Below the pieces are notes generated by a model. It saw only the letters and a list, made by a program, of their open reading frames with translations, made no database searches and had not been told where the DNA came from. Positions 16,996-28,264 of a stretch of DNA of 64,000 bases are shown here, piece after piece. Made by a program: the position numbers and the translations under genes. The DNA lies in assembly GCF_963666025.1 (NCBI RefSeq), contig NZ_OY762552.1, forward strand, positions 2,754,501 through 2,818,500, given 5' to 3'. Origin of the DNA: an uncultured Methanobacterium sp. Its GTDB lineage: Archaea; Methanobacteriota; Methanobacteria; Methanobacteriales; Methanobacteriaceae. How positions within the stretch are numbered: the stretch's first letter is position 1; the number at the start of each line of letters is the position of its first letter.

Positions 16996-18459
16996 ATGAA
17001 GCAGCAAGATTCAGACTGTGAAGAAATTTCCAGCAAACTTCAACAAACAGAAGAAAGGTTAGCCCAAACCCAGTCCGAGCTGAATTACCTCAAATCCATT
17101 GTAGAGCACACTGAAGATGCTATAGTGGGACTCGGCCTGGATGGGACCATATTAACCTGGAACCCTGCTGCAGAAACTATATACGGTTACACTTCACGTG
17201 AAGCAATTGGTAACAGTGTATCCATGGTGATACCACCCTACAACGCCGATGAAATATCTCTGATCTTAGCCTGGATCAAAAGTGGTGAAAGGGTAACCCA
17301 TTACGAAACCCTGCGCCGAAGGAAAGACGGATCCGTCATCAGTGTCTCCCTCAGTGTCTCTCCAATCAAGGATGCTGCTGGAGAGGTAATAGGTGCATCC
17401 AGCATTGCCCGGGACATCACCTCCAGCAAAAAAATGGAACTACAAATCCAGGAAAGCGAGGAAAAATTCCGGGAAGTCTTCAATAACGCCAACGATGCTA
17501 TTTTTCTCTATGATATTAAAAATGACGGAACCTTTGGTAACTTCCTGGAGGCTAATGATGTGGCCTGCCAGCGCCTGGGATATAACCGGGAAGAACTGCA
17601 ACAGATGACTCCCAGGGATATTGACACGGAAGAAACCACTCTGAACATATCTCCGTATGTGGATAAACTCTTAAAAGAAAGAAACGCCACTTTCGAGGCG
17701 GTTAACCTTACCCGTGATGGTCAGGAAATACCAGTGGAGGTCAGTGCCCATATATTCAACCTTCGCGGTGAGAGAATGGTTCTCTCTATACTGAGGGATA
17801 TCACCCGCAGGAAGGAGTCTGAAGCTCAACTCCGGAAGTCCTTAAATGAAAAGGAACTGCTCCTTAAGGAGATACACCACCGGGTTAAAAATAACCTCAT
17901 GGTTATAAGCAGTCTCCTGAATCTCCAATCAAAGTATATCAAGGATAAAGCTGCCCTTGAAGTCTTCCGGGAAAGTCAACGCCGGGCACGGTCCATGGCA
18001 CTCATCCACACCATGTTATACCAGTCTACAGATCTCAAATGCATCAACTTCGGAGACTACATCACTAAACTAACCCAGGAACTTTTCCGTACCTATGTAA
18101 CCAGGGACAACATCCGTCTCAACCTGGATGTGGGAGATGTGCCCCTGGACATCAACACTGCTGTACCTTTAGGCCTTATAGTCAACGAACTGGTCTCAAA
18201 CAGCCTCAAGCATGCATTCCCCCATGGGGAAGCTGGGGAGATAACTGTTAAATTCCGTAAAAGTGAAAATAACTACACCTTCCAGGTGGCAGACACCGGT
18301 AGGGGATTCCCGGAAGACTTGAACTTCAAGAAAACCAACTCCCTGGGAATGCGCCTGGTGAACACCCTCACCAGTCAGGTTGACGGACAGGTGGAGTTAG
18401 ACACCCGCAGGGGAACATGTTTCACCATCAAATTCGCTGAAGAAGAATATGGTTCCTGA
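16996..18459 (+). CDS. PAS-PAS sensor histidine kinase (HisKA_2 type)
   Basis: 487 aa, cytosolic, no membrane segment. A short N-terminal coiled coil (about 8-35) is followed by two PAS domains (about 35-150 and 157-278). A HisKA_2 dimerisation domain with phosphorylatable His in KEIHHRVKNNLMVISSLLNL (about 295) and an ATPase domain with NELVSNSLKHAF and ADTGRGFP (about 365-485) complete it. No cysteine/histidine haem signature is evident in the PAS domains. It lies 155 bp beyond IS copy 2, and a cell-surface protein follows 37 bp downstream, so the two may be cotranscribed. No response regulator is adjacent. Confidence 0.5.
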   Translation: MKQQDSDCEEISSKLQQTEERLAQTQSELNYLKSIVEHTEDAIVGLGLDGTILTWNPAAETIYGYTSREAIGNSVSMVIPPYNADEISLILAWIKSGERVTHYETLRRRKDGSVISVSLSVSPIKDAAGEVIGASSIARDITSSKKMELQIQESEEKFREVFNNANDAIFLYDIKNDGTFGNFLEANDVACQRLGYNREELQQMTPRDIDTEETTLNISPYVDKLLKERNATFEAVNLTRDGQEIPVEVSAHIFNLRGERMVLSILRDITRRKESEAQLRKSLNEKELLLKEIHHRVKNNLMVISSLLNLQSKYIKDKAALEVFRESQRRARSMALIHTMLYQSTDLKCINFGDYITKLTQELFRTYVTRDNIRLNLDVGDVPLDINTAVPLGLIVNELVSNSLKHAFPHGEAGEITVKFRKSENNYTFQVADTGRGFPEDLNFKKTNSLGMRLVNTLTSQVDGQVELDTRRGTCFTIKFAEEEYGS

Positions 18460-18496
18460 ATGAAACTTACAACCCTCGTTAAATAAGTGATTATCC

Positions 18497-19033
18497 ATGG
18501 TCATACGTAAAATATTCATCATCCCTCTCATTTTAGTGGTGCTGGCATTGGTTCTTTTTTTCACCTACAACCCGGCCACACCAACCACTACCGTAAGTAT
18601 CCCCTCAGGATACGCTGCAGTGAACAACTCCCAGTTCCAGCTGGAAACTGGCTGGTACCAGAACTTCACCACTGGCTACCAGAAATCAGCCAAACTCAAC
18701 TACAATGGATCCACCCGACCGGTTATCATGGTCATGGTTAACCAGTTCCCGGATGAAGCCAGTTACCAGCAGGCCTACACTGGTGAAACCGAGAAAATCG
18801 CCTGGCACGTAACTACATCCGGAACTGAAAACCTGGAAGGAATAAGTGTCAAAACCATCCAGGTTACCCGGGATGGCGGTGGAGAAAATGTTAAATCCTA
18901 CTTTTTTGAGAAAAATGGGAAATATTACCAGGTAGAAATAGATATAACCTCATCTGACACTGCACAGTTTTTCAACAGTGATAAATATCATTTGGAGGCA
19001 ACGGTGAATACCATAATCCGGACTATTAACTAA
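18497..19033 (+). CDS. conserved-type extracytoplasmic protein, membrane anchored
   Basis: 178 aa. A single N-terminal helix (about 5-24) anchors a small exported domain beginning SIPSGYAAVNNSQFQLE. Repeating strands and no cysteines suggest a beta-rich fold of the PsbP-like or DUF-type domains seen in methanogen surface proteins; I do not recognise a specific family. It follows the kinase by 37 bp and may be a partner in sensing, which is inference from position only. Confidence 0.5.
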   Translation: MVIRKIFIIPLILVVLALVLFFTYNPATPTTTVSIPSGYAAVNNSQFQLETGWYQNFTTGYQKSAKLNYNGSTRPVIMVMVNQFPDEASYQQAYTGETEKIAWHVTTSGTENLEGISVKTIQVTRDGGGENVKSYFFEKNGKYYQVEIDITSSDTAQFFNSDKYHLEATVNTIIRTIN

Positions 19034-19101
19034 TTTTTATCAGTAAAAATTGGTTTTTATGTTCAGTTCTCTTTTGACAGTGTCCTGGATTCTGGTAATT
19101 T

Positions 19102-19578
19102 TCATAACGTCCATTTTTTCTCCACCCCTCCTGAAAACAGGTAAACCACCAGGGCAATAGCCAGGGCCACAATGGTTATGTGGAAATCATCATTGGGAAC
19201 CAGGTTAATGGCAAATCCCATCCAGCTACCCGGATAGAAGAGATACATCCCATACCCCACCTGTATGAGGAGTAGGTCCAGGGCGTAGTGGGTTAGGATT
19301 CCCAATGATAAAAACAGAAAGGCTGTTTTTTTCTCCCTGAAAAATAGGGAGGCAATCCCGGCAAGGATGAATGTGCCTATGGGCAGGTGGAAGACGTAGA
19401 TGTAATTCCACAAATCGTAACCCATCAAATCCGATAGAATGGAGACTTTGATGGCGTCAGGGAAGATTGATCCCACCATAACCAGGACGGTGTTAGCCGG
19501 GTTGAACTGAGGATACTTGAAGCGGAGCATGCGGCAGATTGTCCAGGCCACTGCCACGTGAACCATCCAGTCTGGCAT
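19102..19578 (-). CDS. membrane protein resembling metal-dependent hydrolases (YdjM/DUF457-like)
   Basis: 158 aa with four or five helices. MPDWMVHVAVAW, GSIFPDAIKV, HLPIGTFI and LGILTHYALDLLL place His/Asp residues at helix ends in the manner of the YdjM/DUF457 membrane-bound hydrolase family, whose activity is poorly defined. A strong GGAGG lies 9 bases before ATG 19578. The upstream gene ends 3 bp before, so the two form an operon. Confidence 0.5.
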   Translation of the reverse strand: MPDWMVHVAVAWTICRMLRFKYPQFNPANTVLVMVGSIFPDAIKVSILSDLMGYDLWNYIYVFHLPIGTFILAGIASLFFREKKTAFLFLSLGILTHYALDLLLIQVGYGMYLFYPGSWMGFAINLVPNDDFHITIVALAIALVVYLFSGGVEKKWTL

Positions 19579-19581
19579 AAT

Positions 19582-20046
19582 CTATCGCCTCCTGAACTGG
19601 TAACTTTTCCAGTCAAAAGACCAGTAACGGTGGAATATGAACACCAGGAAGATTAATACCAGGAAAGAACGCAACAACAGGAAAATGTACTTCCAGTACT
19701 CATTGACCTCCACCCGTTCCACATTGATAACCGTGTTATCCGGACCAAGAACCCCTACAACCGACACTTTATCGTTAACCATGACCTCGGTGTTGTTAAG
19801 GATTTTCATGGTAAACAGATGACCCTGGTGGTTTTCTTCTATCTGGAAACCTCCATTGAAGGTGTCAGTCACTGTTCCACCAACATTAACCACTTCTCCC
19901 TGTGGGTACTCGGCTAGTATGGCATCATATGATGGGTACTTAAGGTGGTTTGGATATTCTTCTGCATAGTAGGTGCATAGCCCGGCAAGGGCAATTACTA
20001 AGATGATCCCGGTTAAGATCCTTTTTGAGGGTGTATCCAGTTTCAA
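19582..20046 (-). CDS. membrane protein with OB-like exported domain
   Basis: 154 aa. Helix at about 9-27, an exported domain with strands EVVNVGGTVTDTFNGGFQIE and VMVNDKVSVVGVL that looks like an OB-fold (CcmE- or NfeD-like topology), then a second helix (about 115-140) and a basic end. Function unknown. A TTG start at 20046 is supported by GGGAG 8 bases upstream. First gene of a two-gene operon with the YdjM-like protein. Confidence 0.5.
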   Translation of the reverse strand: MKLDTPSKRILTGIILVIALAGLCTYYAEEYPNHLKYPSYDAILAEYPQGEVVNVGGTVTDTFNGGFQIEENHQGHLFTMKILNNTEVMVNDKVSVVGVLGPDNTVINVERVEVNEYWKYIFLLLRSFLVLIFLVFIFHRYWSFDWKSYQFRRR

Positions 20047-20344
20047 TTAACATTCTCCCATTGTCTAGTTAATCTAAGATGAAATCTAGGATAATATATC
20101 TTTAATCTTTTCAACCTCTGGTTATTTATTCTCTTCTAATTAGGTTATAAAAAATCTAATTTAGTCAATCTAGTTAAATCTAATTTAAACGAAATCTAAT
20201 ACAGATTAATTTAAACTAATAACATAAACCATTCTAATATGCTCTAATTTTTTGAATCATTTTTTTAAAACAAGAAATAATTTTTTAATAAGAAAAGTTA
20301 AAGAAAAAGCAGTTCAAATAAGTCAAATTACATTATTAGGTTCA

Positions 20345-22774
20345 TCATCCTGGGGAAGAAGGTTTAACTCTCTCTTTATACATCTGTTCCTGGATTATTA
20401 TATCGAAACAGGTTCCATTATCTTGACCCATTTCCATCTCACCATCCAACTGGTTCACCAGTGTGTTAACCAGTTTCAATCCCAGGCTGTTGGTATTATT
20501 AATATCGAGGTTACTGGGGAAACCATTACCATTATCTCTAACTATTAAATGGTAGATACCGGAGTCATCTGTTTTTTTGAGGGATATATGAATTTCACCC
20601 TCATCTTTGTCCGAAAATGCATACTTCAAACTGTTAGAGACCAGTTCATTGATTATAAGTCCCAGGGGAACTGCAGTATCAATGTTAAAGTAGACCTCAC
20701 CCACATCCAGGGTGAGATTTATTCCAGGCCTGACTGTGTAACTGTGGAACAGGTTCATGGAAAGGCTCCGAATGTATTCGGCAACGTTAATCCGGGCCAG
20801 GTCATCAGTCTGGTACAGTTTCTCATGGACCAGAGCCATGCTCTTTACCCTGCCCTGACTTTCCTGAAGGATGTTATCTGCTTTAGCATCCTTGATGTAG
20901 CTGCGTTGTAAGTTCAACAGACTGCTTATAATCTGCATGTTGTTTTTCACCCGGTGATGTATTTCCCGTAGTAAAAGTTCCTTCTCATCCAGAGATCGTT
21001 TAACCTCATTTTCAGCATTCTTACGCTGGGTTATGTCCAGAAGAGATATCACCCTATCGGTGGTACCCGGGATTACCGATGCAGAGAGCATGATTTGTTT
21101 TTTTTCCCCATTTTTATTCAGAAGACAGAACTCATATTCAGGTGGCACAGTATTTTCCAGTTCCTCAGGGGCCACATTTTTCCCATGATCCTCCAAATCT
21201 TTCCTATTATCCCCCAAGTGTATATTCTCAGGGTCATGGCGCAGTTTATGGTACAATTTCATTTTTTCCAAGTCATCTGGATGTACAAAGTCCATCCAGC
21301 TTAAGTTATTCTCAATTTCATCCACACTGTAACCACTCAGGGCTTCAGAACGTTTATTGGCCATGGTAATGATGGTATCTTCCCCCACAATAATGGTAGC
21401 AGTACCGGTATTCTCAAATATGGTCCGATAAAATGTTTCAGATTTGGAAAGAGCTTCTTCTGCCTTTTTACGGGAGGTCTGATCAATTACTGTGCAGATA
21501 GCACCGTTGAATTTACCATCATTTAACTGGGGTATAATCCAGCCACTCTGATAGGACATTGTTCCGGTGTGATGGGTAATTCTTATGGAATCATAATAAA
21601 CCGGTTTCAGGGTTTTTTTAGCCTTAAGGTAGTACTCCTTCAATTGACCTGTTGAAGAGTCCGGCAGATCCAGAATATTTAAACCCTCCATATTCTGAGT
21701 TTTAACCCCGGTTAGCCTTTCCATCCCCTGGTTCATGAAGTAAAGCCGATCTTCGCGGTCAGTAACCCATATCCCCTCGTTAATACCTTCTACCAGATTT
21801 TTATAGAATTTTTTCAAATCGAGACGTTTAAGGTTGGATTCCTGCCTTTGTCGGTCCATTTGGTTGAGTATCTTGGCATTCCAGATAATAACTATGGTTA
21901 AAAAGGCCAGGGTGACGATAATGCCTAAAACATCACCAAAATGTTCACTGTAAAAGTTGAACCGCTGTCCTAGGGTAATTAAAATGTCCATAATGAACAC
22001 CGCCACCAGAGTTGCCGGGAGAAGGCGCCGTGCCATGTAACCTCCACTGTTTTGGGCGGTGATTCTCCCCATATAACTGCGGTCCGGGTAGAGGCAAAGG
22101 ATACCAATGGAGAGACTGATATGTAGCACTGCAGAGAGAAATGCCATTTGCACAATCAAATCCAGTGTGTAATAAGTATTGATCCCATAAACATATGAGG
22201 ATAATCCCAATAATGCTAAAAAACCAGATAGAAATGCCAGAGTTTGCATGAAGCGGGGTTTATATTTGTAACTGCCCATCAAAAGGGCAATGCCCATTAT
22301 AATAAAATTAAAAGCGCTTAAAAATCTACTCTTCCCAAGAACAACGGTACTGTCAGGTAAAACACTGGTAAATAACTGGTTCATCCCAAGGTTCAGGCCA
22401 GTGCTATATTCAAGTAGGGTCAAAGCACTCCAAAATATGGTAACCACTGCCAGGATTCTGGAAATATTCAGTGCCCATGATTTTGATTGATGGTTTAAAA
22501 GGTAAAGACAGCTACCAGTAATGATGAATATGAATGCACTGTTAAGTTTGGTTCCAGGGAATCCCAGAAACTCTCCCCGTAATAATGGTAGGTTTAAAAA
22601 CCATCCCATGGCAATGATGATTCCTAGAACTATCACTACCAGTGCACAGGCCTGTGAATATAATTTAAAACGAGAAATACGGATCAGATATTGGGAAAGC
22701 TGCTCTTCATCCTCTTCCAGAGGGACCTGATCTGTTTTTAATGGTTCAAAATCATCCCTTGACTCTTTTTCCAT
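20345..22774 (-). CDS. membrane PAS-PAS sensor histidine kinase (HisKA_2 type)
   Basis: 809 aa from ATG 22774 (GGAGG 11 bases before; an in-frame TTG at 22792 overlaps it). The N-terminal ~300 residues hold about eight membrane helices like a MASE-type sensory domain. PAS domains follow at about 325-440 and 450-580 (the second with a long loop), then HisKA_2 with REIHHRVKNNMQIISSLLNL and an ATPase domain with NELVSNSLKYAF and RDNGNGFP. It is a paralogue of the kinase at 16996. No response regulator adjoins. It is transcribed divergently from rubrerythrin across a 580-bp spacer. Confidence 0.5.
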   Translation of the reverse strand: MEKESRDDFEPLKTDQVPLEEDEEQLSQYLIRISRFKLYSQACALVVIVLGIIIAMGWFLNLPLLRGEFLGFPGTKLNSAFIFIITGSCLYLLNHQSKSWALNISRILAVVTIFWSALTLLEYSTGLNLGMNQLFTSVLPDSTVVLGKSRFLSAFNFIIMGIALLMGSYKYKPRFMQTLAFLSGFLALLGLSSYVYGINTYYTLDLIVQMAFLSAVLHISLSIGILCLYPDRSYMGRITAQNSGGYMARRLLPATLVAVFIMDILITLGQRFNFYSEHFGDVLGIIVTLAFLTIVIIWNAKILNQMDRQRQESNLKRLDLKKFYKNLVEGINEGIWVTDREDRLYFMNQGMERLTGVKTQNMEGLNILDLPDSSTGQLKEYYLKAKKTLKPVYYDSIRITHHTGTMSYQSGWIIPQLNDGKFNGAICTVIDQTSRKKAEEALSKSETFYRTIFENTGTATIIVGEDTIITMANKRSEALSGYSVDEIENNLSWMDFVHPDDLEKMKLYHKLRHDPENIHLGDNRKDLEDHGKNVAPEELENTVPPEYEFCLLNKNGEKKQIMLSASVIPGTTDRVISLLDITQRKNAENEVKRSLDEKELLLREIHHRVKNNMQIISSLLNLQRSYIKDAKADNILQESQGRVKSMALVHEKLYQTDDLARINVAEYIRSLSMNLFHSYTVRPGINLTLDVGEVYFNIDTAVPLGLIINELVSNSLKYAFSDKDEGEIHISLKKTDDSGIYHLIVRDNGNGFPSNLDINNTNSLGLKLVNTLVNQLDGEMEMGQDNGTCFDIIIQEQMYKERVKPSSPG

Positions 22775-22792
22775 GGGAAAAATATCCTCCAA

Positions 22793-23309
22793 CTATCCAG
22801 TGGATCTAGATAATATCCAATTAATACTATCATTTAGCTGAATCTTCATCATTGAATAATACTAAATAAATACAAATGTCCCTTTATCATGAGCTTAACC
22901 AGCCTTAGACTATCTGGATATAGGGGGTTATTAACCGAGCATGTACCTATTTAATTTTAATATGTCCGAGGAATGATAAATAATTAATGGGTTAACACTT
23001 TGGTAGCTTAGATATGGCTAAATTAACTACCTTTGACTTTGAAGATCATTTTTTAAAGTACTTCCATTTTAATTTACTTCTATGAATTATTAAGAGTACT
23101 CTAATGAATTATGCTGTTAGTTTAATACAACAGAAACAGTTAATCAATTATTAAATAATTAATTATTTGGTTTTAACAAACATAAAGGATTCAATAGGGT
23201 CATACATAACTTTAAGATTATAATTGGCATTTAAATCTGATTTATCTATCTTTTAACCATCTTCTATGTTTTAATAGATTTTTTAATAATTAATGGCGGG
23301 TTTAATGAT
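22793..23309. other. long divergent spacer
   Basis: AT-rich, with a loose repeat of TATGAATTATTAAGAGTACT / TAATGAATTATG around 23080-23115. It must carry the kinase promoter. No gene or structured RNA seen. Confidence 0.5.
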
Positions 23310-23321
23310 AAAAATTTATAA
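23310..23321 (+). promoter_or_regulatory. TATA box of rubrerythrin
   Basis: AAATTTATAAAC lies about 40 bases before ATG 23356, predicting a short leader that contains the GGTGTTG ribosome site. Confidence 0.5.
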
Positions 23322-23355
23322 ACTTTGATCTCCAATATTTTATATGGTGTTGATT

Positions 23356-23940
23356 ATGGAAAAAACCTTAGAAAACCTTACCAAGGCGTTTATTGGTGAA
23401 AGTCAGGCTAGAAACCGTTACAGTTTCTATTCAAAACAGGCTACCAAGGATGGTTACCCTCAAATTTCGGAGATATTCCTTGAAACTGCTGAGAATGAAC
23501 GACAACATGCTAAATGGTTGTTCAAGTTGATCCAGGAAGTTAAGGCTAATGTTGATCTGGAAGATGATGAGATTCACGTGGAAGCTGAAGCTCCATTAAC
23601 AATTGGTGACACAGTGGAAAACCTCAAAGCTGCCATTGCAGGGGAACACTATGAAAATAGTGAAATGTATCCTGAATTTGCTAAAGTAGCCAAAGAAGAA
23701 GGGTTGGATGCCATAGCACAAAGATTAATGGCCATTGGAAAGGCCGAAGTTCACCACGAGGAAAGATACACTCAGCTCCTGGAGCAAGTTGAAGCCGGCA
23801 CTTTATTTAAAAAAGAAGAAGATGTCTCATGGACCTGTCTTAAGTGTGGTTACTCTGTCACTGGTAAACAGCCACCAGAAAAGTGTCCTGCCTGTGATCA
23901 TCCTACCAAGTACTTCTTCATCCGCTGTGAACAGTACTAG
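23356..23940 (+). CDS. rbr: rubrerythrin
   Basis: 194 aa, a non-haem iron peroxidase that reduces hydrogen peroxide in anaerobes. The N-terminal ferritin-like four-helix domain carries the di-iron ligands in IGESQARNRY, TAENERQHAKW, IAGEHYENSEMY and AEVHHEERY. The C-terminal rubredoxin domain has CLKCGY and CPACDHP. I start at 23356 rather than the ATG at 23344 because GGTG lies just before it. It pairs functionally with the superoxide reductase downstream, which turns superoxide into peroxide. The last codons (CAG TAC TAG) seed a degenerate 26-28-bp repeat. Confidence 0.5.
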   Translation: MEKTLENLTKAFIGESQARNRYSFYSKQATKDGYPQISEIFLETAENERQHAKWLFKLIQEVKANVDLEDDEIHVEAEAPLTIGDTVENLKAAIAGEHYENSEMYPEFAKVAKEEGLDAIAQRLMAIGKAEVHHEERYTQLLEQVEAGTLFKKEEDVSWTCLKCGYSVTGKQPPEKCPACDHPTKYFFIRCEQY

Positions 23941-23996
23941 GGTGCATTACTAAAAGTCAGTACTTAATTGCAGGTACTAAAAGAACAGTATTAAAA
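23926..23996 (+). repeat. degenerate ~27-bp tandem repeat at the rubrerythrin stop
   Basis: CAGTAC/CAGTAT recurs at 23932, 23958 and 23986, and ACTAAAAG at 23949 and 23976. The first unit contains the stop codon TAG (23938-23940). Confidence 0.5.
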
Positions 23997-24116
23997 TTAT
24001 TGACTTAATTCCTTATTGGAATTAGTCTCCCTCCTTTTTTTGGGAAATTAATTAACGGGAATGGAATTAACATTTAAATTAATTGGTTAAATTTAAAATA
24101 AAAAATGAGGGTGCAA

Positions 24117-24494
24117 ATGACTGAAAAAGGACAAATATATCGGTGTGATGTTTGTGGAAACATAGTGAATGTTTTCTGTGTTGGTGCAGGTAACTTGGTT
24201 TGTTGTGAAGTGCCCATGGAACTTTTAAAGGAGAAACAGGATGCTGATGGTGCCATTAAACATAGGCCTGTGATTGAAAAATCACCGATGGGAGTTAAGG
24301 TTAAGGTGGGAGAAGTTCCTCACCCCATGGAGGAAAATCACCATATAGAGTGGGTGGAACTTACTACAGATAACCAGGTATTCATAGAGTTTTTAAAGCC
24401 AGGTGACCAGCCCGAGGCTGAATTCCCGGTAGATCCAGAAACTGGTCTTAAAGCCAGGAGTTACTGTAACATCCACGGATTATGGAAATCATAA
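24117..24494 (+). CDS. dfx: desulfoferrodoxin (2Fe superoxide reductase)
   Basis: 125 aa. Reduces superoxide to peroxide without releasing oxygen. The N-terminal desulforedoxin domain has YRCDVCGNIV and LVCCEVP (FeCys4), and the C-terminal neelaredoxin domain supplies the catalytic iron ligands HRPVIEK, HPMEENHHIEW and the Cys/His of SYCNIHGLWKS. I use ATG 24117 because GGGTG lies 4 bases before it; an upstream ATG at 24105 overlaps that site. Located 176 bp after rubrerythrin, so the two form an oxygen-defence unit. Confidence 0.5.
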   Translation: MTEKGQIYRCDVCGNIVNVFCVGAGNLVCCEVPMELLKEKQDADGAIKHRPVIEKSPMGVKVKVGEVPHPMEENHHIEWVELTTDNQVFIEFLKPGDQPEAEFPVDPETGLKARSYCNIHGLWKS

Positions 24495-24734
24495 TAAGTT
24501 ATTCATTTTTTCCCATTTTTATATTTACCAATTCAAAACTATTATTAATGAATTGGGTACTATTTAAGGTAGTATTCCCTTAATTTACTAGAATACTTAA
24601 TTTATATTCCAACTAATTAAGGGGTATTAAATTGATATCTCACTTAAGCATTTGATATTTCACTTAAGCTGTAGGAAATTTATATTATATCTCAATTTAT
24701 CAGGGATATCTAAATTATATCCCAACTTAGCTAA
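24495..24734. other. AT-rich spacer
   Basis: Contains a short direct repeat (TCACTTAAGC at 24640 and 24660 areas) and T-rich terminator candidates for desulfoferrodoxin. No gene seen. Confidence 0.5.
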
Positions 24735-24806
24735 TTAGTTCAAAACTAAGCCAATCCCTTAGTTCAAAACTAATTTAATCCATTAGTTCACAAATAAGCT
24801 ATAACA
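24735..24806 (+). repeat. 24-bp tandem array, three units
   Basis: Units beginning TTAGTTCAAAACTAA start at 24735, 24759 and 24783, exactly 24 bp apart, the third degenerate. Confidence 0.5.
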
Positions 24807-24950
24807 CATTTAAAATTATATTCTAATAATATATTCAAACGTTAATAATTTCAAACTTTAATAGTCAAATATTTCAAGTAATTCCATACATAATAGATTT
24901 ATAAGTAAATTTCATGGTGGAAATAAATTTAAATAATGTGTAGGTGTGTC

Positions 24951-25445
24951 ATGCGTAAAATAATCCTCATCTTTGTTCTGGTAATCTTAACTGTTTCGTT
25001 ATCTGGATGTTTAGGCACCCAGGTGACTCAGATAGAACAGTTAACTGGTAATATTAATGATCACATTACATCTGGAGATAGTTACTTTAACAAGGCCGCT
25101 ACCAACACCAACAACTATCAGTACGAAACTGCACAGTTAATGGCAGATAATGCATCTTCTGAGTTTAACCTGGCAAAAACATCCACCCAGGAGGCATTGA
25201 TCTACGCCAAGAACCTTCAGGATCAGATCTATATCAACTACATGCAGATCACTCTCCAGGAACTGGAAGCCAAGATCAACGCCACCAATGAACTAAAAGT
25301 GGCAATACCCCTGTTCTCCAGGAATGACACTAAAACAGGTAATGCTCATGTGGATACAGCCAATCAGTATATGGACACGTCCCTGGAATGCCAGAAACAG
25401 AGGGATGATCTAGTACAACAGAATCCCACCAAATTTAAATCATAA
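24951..25445 (+). CDS. putative lipoprotein, helical
   Basis: 164 aa from ATG 24951 (an in-frame ATG at 24936 adds five unlikely residues). The signal sequence ends with lipobox LSGC (about residue 20), so lipid attachment at the cysteine is predicted. The mature part is helical with repeated heptad-like Ala/Gln/Leu patterns and no enzyme motif. Function unknown. The final codons and TAA are part of the first unit of a 28-bp repeat. Confidence 0.5.
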   Translation: MRKIILIFVLVILTVSLSGCLGTQVTQIEQLTGNINDHITSGDSYFNKAATNTNNYQYETAQLMADNASSEFNLAKTSTQEALIYAKNLQDQIYINYMQITLQELEAKINATNELKVAIPLFSRNDTKTGNAHVDTANQYMDTSLECQKQRDDLVQQNPTKFKS

Positions 25446-25530
25446 CCCTTCCCTTCAAATTATAACCCATCAAAATTAACCTTCAAATTATAACCCCCAT
25501 CAAAATCAAACCTTCAATAATAAGTATAAG
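25431..25530 (+). repeat. ~28-bp tandem repeat at the lipoprotein stop
   Basis: TTCAAATTATAACCC occurs at 25454 and 25482. The gene end reads AAATTTAAATCATAACCC, the same pattern including the stop TAA. Confidence 0.5.
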
Positions 25531-25767
25531 AAATTTTTTTAAATAAAAACTTCAATAATTAAAAAAATACTAAAGATACTGATATGAAACTAAAGATACG
25601 ATATATAAATTAACTGGGCACTGATATTAAATACTAAAAATATTATTATATTATATTAGTTTAATTATAATTCGCAATAAAGTTTATAGTTTAATTATAA
25701 TTCTAAAATTTAATTATAATACTAAATAAAATCAGATTTCACGAAAATTAAGATTAATAATCTATTT
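25531..25767. other. AT-rich spacer with repeated TTTAATTATAAT words
   Basis: AGTTTAATTATAATTC and similar words recur between 25660 and 25725. Promoter of the nuclease gene presumably lies here. No gene seen. Confidence 0.5.
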
Positions 25768-25782
25768 TTGAGGTTAATACTC

Positions 25783-27969
<2,187 letters not shown>

Positions 27970-28079
27970 TGCTCCTGATTTTGAGGGGTTACCTTACATT
28001 TTCCTTTAATTTTTATAAGTTGTCTTTTTTTATTGAAACTTATCTATATTAAAATGTTATCTGTTTATTTTTTCATTTA

Positions 28080-28260
28080 AAATCGAGTTTCCTCTTCAAT
28101 TTAGAGATTCCTGTTTAATTTAGAGGTTTTTTTTCTTTGGGGGTTGAGTTTCTTGTTTGATTTTAGAGGTTTTTTTCTTTGGGTTTTGAGTTTCTTGTTT
28201 GATTTTAGAGGTTTTTTTTTCTTTGTTTTAGATTTTTTTGTTTAGTTTAGAGTTTAATCT
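28080..28260. repeat. ~42-bp T-rich tandem array between convergent genes
   Basis: Units of the form AGAGGTTTTTTTTCTTTGGG followed by TTTTGAGTTTCTTGTTTGATTTT repeat four times. The T-runs face the DHH gene (+) and would act as archaeal T-run terminators. The array begins about 20 bp from the UbiA-like stop. Confidence 0.5.
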
Positions 28261-28264
28261 TAAT